Origin: a virus
Length of the DNA stretch: 21,380 bases
Reading direction: 5' to 3' (one strand)
Virus record (IMG/VR): IMGVR_UViG_3300028275_000298
Coordinates: 1 to 21,380 of that record
This document shows, piece by piece, positions 1 through 6,164 of the stretch. The notes under the pieces were generated by a model, which was not told where the DNA came from, searched no databases, and saw only the letters and a program-made list of their open reading frames with translations. The position numbers were made by a program, and so were the translations under genes. The first letter of the stretch is position 1, and every line of letters begins with the position of its first letter.

Positions 1-392
1 AGAGGTTCCCCTTGTTCATTTTTCTTACCGCTGACAATTTGAGACATTCCGTCTTGGTCTGTCATAATTCTTAAAACCGTTGCAGCCCATTTCTTATCTT
101 CAGGGTCAACGGGAATGCCATTGACAACGTCATTCATAATCAAACTAGGAACATCCCAGGTTTGATACTTTTTAATCATTCTATAAAATGCTAGATATAC
201 CACGGTTCCGTGTTTGGTGATTAATTTTTCGTAGAGCTTTTGATCTAAATTTACATTACGAAAAATTGTAACCAAAGACTTTAAATGTAATTGTCCAATC
301 TCCATCCATTCTTCTTCAGTCATCGAATAAAAATCTACATCATCGATAAACACACCAAACCTACCCAACCCCGGAATCTTTGTAATTTTCAT
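1..392 (-). CDS. TauD/TfdA-like Fe(II)/2-oxoglutarate dioxygenase, partial (N-terminal part)
   Basis: The window edge cuts this gene; about 130 N-terminal residues are visible. The protein begins MKITKIPGLGRFGVFIDDVD, followed by a stretch resembling the TauD/TfdA start: a glycine-rich strand, a D-x-D turn, the helix EEEWMEIGQLHLKSLV, then TIFRNVNL and a KHG turn. Further on, VLRIMTDQDG and GKKNEQGEP lead towards the place where family members carry the first iron-binding H-x-D, which lies outside the window. Family members oxidise small substrates using iron and 2-oxoglutarate; the substrate here is unknown. The ATG at 392 is preceded by an AAGGGC Shine-Dalgarno-like sequence. The call rests on N-terminal similarity only, because no catalytic residue is visible. 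Confidence 0.55.
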   Translation of the reverse strand, partial: MKITKIPGLGRFGVFIDDVDFYSMTEEEWMEIGQLHLKSLVTIFRNVNLDQKLYEKLITKHGTVVYLAFYRMIKKYQTWDVPSLIMNDVVNGIPVDPEDKKWAATVLRIMTDQDGMSQIVSGKKNEQGEP

Positions 393-467
393 AATTTTGC
401 CCTTAAACTCATATAAGAGTATTTAATTCCGCTAATGAATGTAAATAACAAACAAGGAGATTTAACT

Positions 468-755
468 ATGTTAAAACTATTAGCAAAACTTTTTGGTCGC
501 AAGTCCGCAGAACAACCAGTTCCAGAACAAGCGCCATACAAAGTAGAAGCACCAAAAGCACCGGCAGAAGTAGAAGTAAGTGCTGCAAAATTTGAAGGCG
601 AATTGAAGAGCCCGTCTGAACTTCAAGTAGAAGTTTTACAAGCTCAAAAAACAGAAGCCAAAAAGAAAGCACCTGCTAAAAAGAAGCCGGCGGCTCCTAA
701 AAAGGAAGGTGCAAAGAAAGGCGGTCGTAAGCCTAAATCAACGACCCAGGCTTAA
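468..755 (+). CDS. Lysine/alanine/proline-rich basic protein, histone H1 tail-like
   Basis: A 95-residue protein. The start at 468 is preferred over the in-frame ATG at 435 because AAGGAG at 454-459 is correctly spaced for it. The N-terminus MLKLLAKLFGRK is short and amphipathic. The middle (about residues 20-60) is rich in Glu, Pro, Ala and Val. From about residue 65 the chain is dominated by Lys, Ala and Pro in AKKKAPAKKKPAAPKK-type repeats ending GGRKPKSTTQA. Such tails resemble the C-terminal domain of histone H1 and bacterial H1-like proteins, so nucleic-acid binding is a reasonable inference, but there is no folded domain to prove it. It is one of only two plus-strand genes before 13.5 kb, and its 3' end overlaps the end of the convergent UvdE gene by 18 bases. 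Confidence 0.7.
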   Translation: MLKLLAKLFGRKSAEQPVPEQAPYKVEAPKAPAEVEVSAAKFEGELKSPSELQVEVLQAQKTEAKKKAPAKKKPAAPKKEGAKKGGRKPKSTTQA

Positions 756-1763
756 TGCCTGTTGGTAGAGATCAAAACTAGCTAAGTTCTTAGCTTTCGA
801 TTCGCACATAATGTCGAACTGATCTCTAAAGCTCAGTGCCCATTCGTTAACATCTGTATTCCAATAGAAGTTAGAGTGAGCTCTGAGCTTTGCCTTTTTG
901 TGTCCGGATTCTAAGAGGGTCGGAAGATCGGGACGTAATCCAGTGGTATGACCAGGGAGTACATCTTCGCGAGACACACTATAATGGCAAGTAGGACGCA
1001 CACCGCGCCAACTATCAATAACACGTTTAACGCGGTCATCGCTAGGGTTGATATACTCACCCGAGTTAATCCAGTGATGGTGTATGTCAAGTACAATTGG
1101 AACGATATCAGCAAGTTCCAAACAGGTGTCCAAATTGTGTGTAATTTCTTCATTTTCGATTGTGAGTGTGTTTCGTGCTTCGGGAGTTAAGCGGCCCAAA
1201 ACAGCACGTATTCCATTGGGGCCTCGTCTACCAGCGATATGAACGTTGATCTTAAAGTCTTGAAACGCTTGGCCAAATCCCATCCAGCGAGCCATGTCCA
1301 CATGATATTCAAATTCCTCTATGCTGCGAGTTACAATATCATCTGACTCAGACGCCAACACGCAAAACTGACCAGGATGCATACTAAGCCGAACACCAGC
1401 CTGACGACCCAGATCTCCAATGGCTCTAAATCCTTTTTCGCAATAGGCTCGTACATCGGGATTCCGCCAATACCCGCGCCAACTTGGCTCAGTGTATACA
1501 GGAAGAATATCGCTACTGAGTCGTACCATTCTAAGATTTTCATCAAGTGTACCTACCCTCTCAACAAGTTTACGAGTTGCTTCGATGTTCTGTACCATTA
1601 GGTCCCAGAGCTTTTGTTCGGCAACATCTCGTGTCTGTCTATTTAACCAAGCAACGGTGGTTGCTCCGGTATTGTAGATTTTACACTCGTCTTTAGGTTT
1701 AATGCCGTCTACTTGATCGGGACGGTCAATCCATTTGCAGGCAAAGCCAATACGTTTATTCAT
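738..1763 (-). CDS. uvdE: UV damage endonuclease UvdE/UvsE
   Basis: A 341-residue protein, close to the usual UvsE length (about 300-350). Family motifs of this metal-dependent TIM-barrel endonuclease appear in order: GFACKW at the start, RLSSDILPVY near residue 85, RLSMHPGQFCVL, FKINVHIAGRRG, LTIENEE, IVLDIHHHW, CHYSVSRED, and KLRAHSNFYW close to the end. The His, Glu and Asp residues in these blocks are the expected metal ligands. Members nick DNA 5' of UV photoproducts, giving an alternative to photolyase or nucleotide excision repair. The start at 1763 (MNKRIGFACKW) fits the family N-terminus. There is no Shine-Dalgarno sequence; a perfect sigma70 promoter at 1770-1798 places the expected transcription start at or beside the ATG. 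Confidence 0.93.
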   Translation of the reverse strand: MNKRIGFACKWIDRPDQVDGIKPKDECKIYNTGATTVAWLNRQTRDVAEQKLWDLMVQNIEATRKLVERVGTLDENLRMVRLSSDILPVYTEPSWRGYWRNPDVRAYCEKGFRAIGDLGRQAGVRLSMHPGQFCVLASESDDIVTRSIEEFEYHVDMARWMGFGQAFQDFKINVHIAGRRGPNGIRAVLGRLTPEARNTLTIENEEITHNLDTCLELADIVPIVLDIHHHWINSGEYINPSDDRVKRVIDSWRGVRPTCHYSVSREDVLPGHTTGLRPDLPTLLESGHKKAKLRAHSNFYWNTDVNEWALSFRDQFDIMCESKAKNLASFDLYQQALSLGR

Positions 1764-1769
1764 AACACT

Positions 1770-1798
1770 ATTATACAATCTTTATTGCCAGTTGTCAA
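1770..1798 (-). promoter_or_regulatory. Perfect-consensus sigma70 promoter for uvdE
   Basis: On the minus strand the sequence reads TTGACA (1798-1793), a 17-base spacer, then TATAAT (1775-1770). Both hexamers match the consensus fully. The -35 box lies inside the last codons of the glycosyltransferase gene. Six bases separate TATAAT from the uvdE ATG, so the expected +1 is the A of the ATG or next to it. Confidence 0.85.
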
Positions 1799-2486
1799 CA
1801 ATAACAGGATCTTCAACGTCATGCGGATTTGGATCTCCGTGAAAAACTAAAATTGAACAATCGTTTGGAATGGGTGGATTTTTAATTGTTTTAAATTTTC
1901 TTGGCATGGTTCCAAAAGAAATCTCTGTACGATCTCTAATCTCCCATTTGTAACTCATAATAAATTGATCGGGCCAAAAAATAATTCTACCTTTTGCTAC
2001 TTGGAAAATCCAATCTTGATCTCCGTGTAGTTGTTGTGCCTTATTCATATTATTTTTGAATACGGTATAAATGTCTGGATGTTGTCCGGCTATCCAACTC
2101 ATTACTGAGCTATTTAAAATTTTCCAACCAGGGTTAAATTTTCTGTTAAAATCTCTTATACCTAAAAATTCATTTTTAGTATAATCTTTAACAAGTTTAT
2201 CTATATTATTAACTATTACAACATCTAAGTCGAGATATAAAATCCTGCCATTTAATCCAAGACTAGGGTCAAACATATGAACTTTGTGCCACCATTTTTT
2301 TGTATATCCTTGATCGGACAGGATAATATTTCTAACACCTTCAATTGGGTGTTGATCGTCTGTTAGGCAAACAAATTCATAAGGAATTGTTAAGTGTCGA
2401 GCAACCATGTTCCGGAGTCTTTCTACATACTCCGGACCATACTTATTACCAAAACGAACACATAGAACGGTTAGTTTAGATTCCAT
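1782..2486 (-). CDS. GT-A type glycosyltransferase, phage family
   Basis: A 234-residue protein. Its N-terminus (TVLCVRFGNKYGPEYVERLR) and the central block GRILYLDLDVVIVNNI, with a D-x-D metal-binding motif near residue 85, indicate a GT-A fold enzyme using a nucleotide-sugar donor. The C-terminal SILVFHGDPNPHD block resembles the terminal loop of similar phage and LPS-type transferases, where a His helps bind the metal. The acceptor is unknown; modified phage DNA, surface glycans or protein are all possible. The start overlaps the end of queD by 11 bases, suggesting translational coupling, and the last codons contain the -35 box of the uvdE promoter. No signal peptide or membrane segment is seen. 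Confidence 0.7.
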   Translation of the reverse strand: MESKLTVLCVRFGNKYGPEYVERLRNMVARHLTIPYEFVCLTDDQHPIEGVRNIILSDQGYTKKWWHKVHMFDPSLGLNGRILYLDLDVVIVNNIDKLVKDYTKNEFLGIRDFNRKFNPGWKILNSSVMSWIAGQHPDIYTVFKNNMNKAQQLHGDQDWIFQVAKGRIIFWPDQFIMSYKWEIRDRTEISFGTMPRKFKTIKNPPIPNDCSILVFHGDPNPHDVEDPVIVDNWQ

Positions 2487-3027
2487 CTCTATAAAAAACT
2501 GAGCGGCTCTTAGGAGTTTCCCACCATTCGATACGCTGAACGGTGACTCCTAAGTCTTTCATTTTTTCTTGTACCAGTTCCGCCATCCACGAACTAAGAT
2601 GTTCTGAAGTAGGAACAAAATTTACAACCATAAACCCTTCATAGTACTCATACTCGGGTGTGTTTGGTTCGAGTCCTGTAAGATCCAAATGAAAGCCTGC
2701 TACGTGCCCGGTGCCAGGAACCATTACTGGAATTAATCCCCTGTCTCCGATAATTTTATTGTACAGCGGATCGCTTGAGTCAATAATAAATTGATGGTCA
2801 ATGTACTCGTTAATCCATTTCTTTAGCCATTCCAAATGTCTAAAGTCAGTAACCATGCCAGTTCTATCTAGCTCGGGTGCTGTAAGGAACACTTGCATTT
2901 TGCCTTCGTGTCCGTGTAAATGACGACAAGCGCATTTTAGGTCAGCGGCATATTCGCCGTTTAGTGTTTGTGTATGAACTCTGTGACCGTAGCAGAATTC
3001 AAAAGTTTTGTCAATGATCCAAGTCAT
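2476..3027 (-). CDS. queD: QueD-like 6-carboxy-/6-pyruvoyl-tetrahydropterin synthase
   Basis: A 183-residue member of the T-fold PTPS/QueD family. QueD converts dihydroneopterin triphosphate to 6-carboxytetrahydropterin on the way to 7-deazaguanines. Visible features: GHRVH with zinc ligand H15; C34-R-H-L-H38-G-H40, giving the catalytic Cys and two more zinc His in the same C-x3-H-G-H spacing as known QueD; FVPTSEHLSSW (PTSE block) near residue 140; and WWETPKSRSVFY (ET block) near the end. It is longer than a typical 120-residue QueD because of an insertion in the middle (about residues 85-125), common in phage versions. The start at 3027 is preceded by AAAAGGGCAAGAG. A T4-type late promoter lies at 3119-3126. 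A QueC-like gene occurs 17 kb away at 19803. Confidence 0.85.
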   Translation of the reverse strand: MTWIIDKTFEFCYGHRVHTQTLNGEYAADLKCACRHLHGHEGKMQVFLTAPELDRTGMVTDFRHLEWLKKWINEYIDHQFIIDSSDPLYNKIIGDRGLIPVMVPGTGHVAGFHLDLTGLEPNTPEYEYYEGFMVVNFVPTSEHLSSWMAELVQEKMKDLGVTVQRIEWWETPKSRSVFYRDGI

Positions 3028-3093
3028 CTCTTGCCCTTTTAAGTAAGTTTGATGACACGCAGAGTGTTTAAAGTGGGATGAGCGTCAAGTCCA

Positions 3094-3113
3094 CTAGTAT
3101 ATTAGTATACTAG
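3094..3113. repeat. Perfect inverted repeat at the predicted 5' end of the queD transcript
   Basis: Arms CTAGTATA and TATACTAG (8 bases each, perfect) flank a 4-base loop TTAG. The repeat lies immediately downstream of the minus-strand late promoter at 3119-3126, whose expected +1 is about position 3113. The transcript would therefore start with this hairpin, leaving about 65 bases before the queD RBS. It could protect the 5' end of the mRNA or be a protein-binding site. Confidence 0.55.
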
Positions 3114-3118
3114 AAAGA

Positions 3119-3126
3119 TATTTATA
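3119..3126 (-). promoter_or_regulatory. T4-type late promoter (TATAAATA)
   Basis: The minus strand reads TATAAATA, an exact match to the T4 late promoter octamer recognised by the gp55-type late sigma factor. It overlaps the last codons of the 3122-3691 gene and points at queD, with the start codon about 92 bases away. The other two octamer matches in the window (GATAAATA at 5705-5712 and 5727-5734) flank structural genes. Confidence 0.65.
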
Positions 3127-3691
3127 ATGCAAGAAATTTTACGTTATTTTTCTGCCATTCCTTTGGAATTTTCCAGTTGGCAGTATTTAAGATTGTAAAA
3201 TTTTTATTAGGAAAACATTCAAATACTTTTTTAATTTGATGCAACCAATAATTTGGATCAACAGCATTTGAATTAGATGAAGAATAATTTGCGGTGTCTT
3301 TGTAAATGTTATTAACTTTATTATTATTACTCCACAGGTCAAACCCTATTAATGTAACATTGTCTGAATGCATTGCTGCGAGTAATACAGCATAAGGACC
3401 GCTATTCCAATGGAAAGGATTATCAATTCTTAATGATCCTTGGTAAGGTAACTCTGGGAGTTCTTGTACATTTGAGAAAAAAGTTATCCACTCTTTTCTA
3501 GTATATATTATTGTTTTTTTAGAATTAAGATTGTTTTGTGCTTCTCTAACCATTCTCATATCGCAACATACAAGATGATCTACAAACATATCTCTATGTA
3601 TTGCATTACAACCTATTAAGGTATAATCTTTAAATTGTGAAAGATTTATTTGTTTTCTACTTTCACCGTTGCCGATTACTAAAGAGTTCAT
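3122..3691 (-). CDS. Hypothetical protein, possibly CstI/DUF115-like transferase
   Basis: A 189-residue protein. It starts MNSLVIGNGESRKQINL, the type of glycine-rich nucleotide-binding turn (G-N-G-x-S) seen in CstI-like sialyltransferases and in DUF115 proteins, followed by YTLIGCNAIHRD, where those families carry a conserved Cys-Asn. Around residues 90-120 it has NSGPYAVLLAAM and VTLIGFDLW, again reminiscent of these families. Together this suggests a Rossmann-like transferase, perhaps a glycosyltransferase acting with the one encoded downstream at 1782-2486. The similarity is motif-level only. Its start overlaps the stop of the upstream tail-like gene (TAATG), with AAGGGAT as RBS. Confidence 0.4.
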   Translation of the reverse strand: MNSLVIGNGESRKQINLSQFKDYTLIGCNAIHRDMFVDHLVCCDMRMVREAQNNLNSKKTIIYTRKEWITFFSNVQELPELPYQGSLRIDNPFHWNSGPYAVLLAAMHSDNVTLIGFDLWSNNNKVNNIYKDTANYSSSNSNAVDPNYWLHQIKKVFECFPNKNFTILNTANWKIPKEWQKNNVKFLAL

Positions 3692-4545
3692 TATCCCTTA
3701 ATGTCACCAAAGGATAACCATTCACCCGGTTCTCCTGAACGAACGCATACCCAGCCAACAGACTTTCCTTTTTCTGGAGCAGCATTCCATACAATGTCTC
3801 CGCGTTCGTGAGAACCAAACTCTGGAGGGCTTGCTCTATATTGATGTAACTTATCATTAAACTTGATTGGACCTTTAACATGAAGGTCTGCTCTCGAGTC
3901 CATTGTTTGCACACCAACGGATATTTTTCCGTGTACAGAAACCTGTATAGGCCCTTCTGCTTTGTTGCCAAGTTTGATGTTTCCGTTGGATTCAATAGTA
4001 ATTCTAGCAGTATTGTCAGTGACAATGTTTAAATCGTTGCTGGCAAAAGTTCCAATCTTTCCTTTAGAATTTTCCGCACCGATAACAATTTCTAAACCTT
4101 CTTCTGCAACACTTAATGCAGAATTTGGCATTTCAATACCAATACCAACTCTACTGCTTGTAGATTTATAAAATACATATTGGTCAATGACAACATCACC
4201 GTCAACTAAAAGACCTTTTAATCTTCCAAGTTGTCTTAGATTACTTTTGGTTACGCTATTGCCTAATTCGTTTACTGACAACACAGGTGCATTATCAATT
4301 AAAACAGACTTGTCTTTTCCTAATTCAATATTTTCAGAAATAAAGAATCTATCAGGGTTTCCGTTAAACACAATTTGTTTAGCATTTCCTTGACCTGACC
4401 AAATAAACCCTTTTCCATAGAGTCCTGTATCGTTTGATTTAAATTCAACAAATGTAGGATTACTAATTGATCCTTCTCGACCTTCTGTGAGATCTTTTAA
4501 TGCTTTAGTAATTGCGTCTAATGCAAGATTGATTTTGTCTGACAT
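3691..4545 (-). CDS. Tail/fibre-like structural protein, short paralogue
   Basis: A 284-residue protein clearly paralogous to the neighbouring product of 4555-5697. Shared blocks in order include KGxxWxGxGNAKQ, NGNPDRxF, VxKSNLRxxGRLKGLLVDGDVV, DQYVFYxSTxSR, GIExPNxxxSVAExGxEVxxG, IVTDNxxRI, PIQVSVHGK and a C-terminal WVCVRSGEPGEW. Long runs of short beta-forming segments, repeated IG/LG/GN turns and the terminal WxCVRxGxPGEW module suit a phage tail or fibre-like beta-structured protein. Compared with its partner it lacks about 97 residues near the N-terminus. Exact position in the virion cannot be read from sequence. It starts 9 bases after the stop of its paralogue, with a GAGTAAGAGAAC leader. 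Confidence 0.65.
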   Translation of the reverse strand: MSDKINLALDAITKALKDLTEGREGSISNPTFVEFKSNDTGLYGKGFIWSGQGNAKQIVFNGNPDRFFISENIELGKDKSVLIDNAPVLSVNELGNSVTKSNLRQLGRLKGLLVDGDVVIDQYVFYKSTSSRVGIGIEMPNSALSVAEEGLEIVIGAENSKGKIGTFASNDLNIVTDNTARITIESNGNIKLGNKAEGPIQVSVHGKISVGVQTMDSRADLHVKGPIKFNDKLHQYRASPPEFGSHERGDIVWNAAPEKGKSVGWVCVRSGEPGEWLSFGDIKG

Positions 4546-4554
4546 ATTGTTCTC

Positions 4555-5697
4555 TTACTCTAATTTACCAAATTTTTTCCATTCGCCGGGATTACCTGCT
4601 CTAACACAGATCCAGCCGGCATGTGTTTGTGGATTGGTATTCCAGACAACATCACCTGGTTTAAAATTTCCTGATGTTGGAGAAGCATCTGCATATTGAT
4701 GAATATGACCGTGGAATCTAACAGCACCGCCAACATGTAGATCAACTTCGGGATCTGGATTTTTAACTCTTATAGCAACTTTTCCGTGAACAGAAACTTG
4801 AATAGGTTGTTCTGTGGTATTGCCTAAAAGAATATCCCCGCCAGCACCAATACTAATCCGAGATATGTTATCAGTTACAATATCAAATTGTTTACTAGCA
4901 TATGTACCAATAATACCTCTAGTTTGTTCTCTGCTACCGACCATAACTTCAATGCCATCTTCTGCAACAGAAAATCCTGCATTGGGCAATTCAATCCCTA
5001 CACCTAATCGACTAGCGGTAGAATTATAAAATACATATTGATCGAGTACAACATCCCCGTCAACTAATAAACCTTTTAGTCTACCAACTTCTCTCAAGTT
5101 ACTTTTAACAACGGTATTTCCAAGAGCGGTTGATGAAAGAACAGGAATATTATCAATTCCTATATGTTTATCTTTGCCTAGATAAATGCTTTCTGATGAA
5201 AATAATCGGTCTGGATTTCCGTTGTAAACAAATTGTTTGGCATTTCCTTCGCCTACCCAAAGAATTCCTTTACCAAAAATTCCTTCTTGATCTGTCTTTT
5301 TAAATTCTAATGAGCTTGATCTTTCTAATCTAAGATCAGCTTTTAATTCGTTTACTTCTATAGTTTGAGCTTTTAATGTTCCTAAGACATTGATGTTTTC
5401 AGCAATTACTGATTTTTCAACAGATAAATCTCCAAGCACCTGTCCTGTTCTTATTTTTGAAATGTAAACATTGTTATCTTCAACAATAATTTGCTCGGCA
5501 GTAGCTTTGTCATTGATCCCGGCACTTGCAAATCCTAGGATTTTTCCGCCAGAAATATGATCGCCACTGAGACTTCTTTTTGGAAGGTCTTTGTGAAAAG
5601 TAGCAAGGTTAATACCTGGTTTATCAGCGGTTTCAACTAGGGATTGAATGCTGCTTGCTAGGTAAGTTAGGGCTTGATCGATATTGTTTTTGCTCAT
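4555..5697 (-). CDS. Tail/fibre-like structural protein, long paralogue
   Basis: A 380-residue protein. Residues 1-25 (MSKNNIDQALTYLASSI) match the start of the 284-residue paralogue downstream, which supports the ATG at 5697 over an upstream in-frame TTG at 5739. Residues about 28-125 form an extra module (SLSGDHISGGKILGFASAGI, then alternating short strands up to IEVNELKADL). From residue 130 to the end it aligns with the paralogue. The extra segment reads like the shaft repeats of phage fibres: ISGGKI, VEDNNVYISKI, VLGDLSVEKSVI, VLGTLKAQTI. There is no Shine-Dalgarno sequence; a GATAAATA late promoter ends seven bases upstream of the ATG, so the mRNA may be almost leaderless. Confidence 0.68.
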   Translation of the reverse strand: MSKNNIDQALTYLASSIQSLVETADKPGINLATFHKDLPKRSLSGDHISGGKILGFASAGINDKATAEQIIVEDNNVYISKIRTGQVLGDLSVEKSVIAENINVLGTLKAQTIEVNELKADLRLERSSSLEFKKTDQEGIFGKGILWVGEGNAKQFVYNGNPDRLFSSESIYLGKDKHIGIDNIPVLSSTALGNTVVKSNLREVGRLKGLLVDGDVVLDQYVFYNSTASRLGVGIELPNAGFSVAEDGIEVMVGSREQTRGIIGTYASKQFDIVTDNISRISIGAGGDILLGNTTEQPIQVSVHGKVAIRVKNPDPEVDLHVGGAVRFHGHIHQYADASPTSGNFKPGDVVWNTNPQTHAGWICVRAGNPGEWKKFGKLE

Positions 5698-5704
5698 AGT
5701 AAGA

Positions 5705-5712
5705 TATTTATC
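5705..5712 (-). promoter_or_regulatory. T4-type late promoter (GATAAATA), leftward
   Basis: The minus strand reads GATAAATA, one base from the T4 late consensus TATAAATA. It points at the tail-like gene starting at 5697. Expected +1 is around 5699, leaving about two untranslated bases. Confidence 0.6.
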
Positions 5713-5726
5713 AATAGTTGTTTTAC

Positions 5727-5734
5727 GATAAATA
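5727..5734 (+). promoter_or_regulatory. T4-type late promoter (GATAAATA), rightward
   Basis: The plus strand reads GATAAATA. Expected +1 is about 5740, directly before the AGAGGAG ribosome binding site at 5741-5747 and the ATG at 5754. It is the mirror copy of the leftward promoter. Confidence 0.65.
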
Positions 5735-5753
5735 TCCAAAAGAGGAGTTTTTT

Positions 5754-6164
5754 ATGCCGGTCGCAACAACAGATGCGTTTAGAAATATTACAATTGGAGC
5801 AACAACTATTAGGGCAGAGCAAGTAGGAGATACCCTTACTATTTCTGCGGGTGGCAATATTACACTAACACCGAACGGTACAAATGACTCTTTTGAAATT
5901 GCAGCAGGTCTTACATTAACTGCTGATAATTCTACAAATGCTTCAAATTATCTAATATTTTCCGATTCAGCTACAGGATCTTTTACACCTAGAACCGATA
6001 TAAATTTGTATTATAACCCTAGTACAGATACATTAACTGCGGGAGTATTTGCTATTTCAGCTGTATCTACATCAACAGGAACCCCGTCGAATACTACAAC
6101 TCCGACGGGGTATATGCAAATAACTATCAACGGAACACAACGATATGTTCCTTATTTTACTTGA
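5754..6164 (+). CDS. Small structural (tail/head-fibre-like) protein
   Basis: A 136-residue protein, low in charged residues and rich in Thr, Ser, Asn, Gly and Ile. It begins MPVATTDAFRNITIGATTIR and continues with beta-repeat patterns such as GDTLTISAGGNITLTP and DINLYYNPSTDTLTAGVF. The C-terminus GYMQITINGTQRYVPYFT resembles the ends of phage fibre proteins, where a short domain aids trimerisation. AGAGGAG at 5741-5747 fixes the start at 5754 rather than upstream in-frame codons. It is served by the rightward late promoter. Its stop abuts, without overlap, the stop of the convergent 6165-7352 gene. Its function as a minor virion protein is inferred from composition and promoter type. Confidence 0.6.
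   Translation: MPVATTDAFRNITIGATTIRAEQVGDTLTISAGGNITLTPNGTNDSFEIAAGLTLTADNSTNASNYLIFSDSATGSFTPRTDINLYYNPSTDTLTAGVFAISAVSTSTGTPSNTTTPTGYMQITINGTQRYVPYFT
6081..6111. repeat. GC-rich hairpin inside the end of the 5754-6164 gene
   Basis: ACCCCGTCG (6081-6089) and CGACGGGGT (6103-6111) are perfect 9-base reverse complements with a 13-base loop. It sits about 50 bases before the stop codon. No T-run follows on either strand, so it does not look like a standard terminator, but it is the strongest hairpin near the convergent junction at 6164/6165. Confidence 0.55.

Larger units (their letters stand above)
5703..5736. repeat. Inverted repeat formed by two divergent late promoters
   Basis: GATATTTATC (5703-5712) and GATAAATATC (5727-5736) are perfect 10-base reverse complements separated by 14 bases. 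Each arm contains a late promoter octamer on one strand, so the repeat is a back-to-back promoter pair for the diverging structural genes at 5697 (-) and 5754 (+). Confidence 0.75.

Noticed and set aside
747-761. CAGGC/GCCTG hairpin between the convergent ends of the basic protein and uvdE as a terminator
   Set aside because: Only a 5-base stem and no T-run.
3028-3093. PreQ1-type riboswitch in the queD leader
   Set aside because: The leader lacks the short hairpin plus A-rich tail arrangement of known preQ1 classes that I can recognise; only a 5' hairpin is visible.
6081-6111. Strong hairpin as a factor-independent terminator
   Set aside because: No T-run on either strand and it lies inside coding sequence; kept only as a structural repeat.
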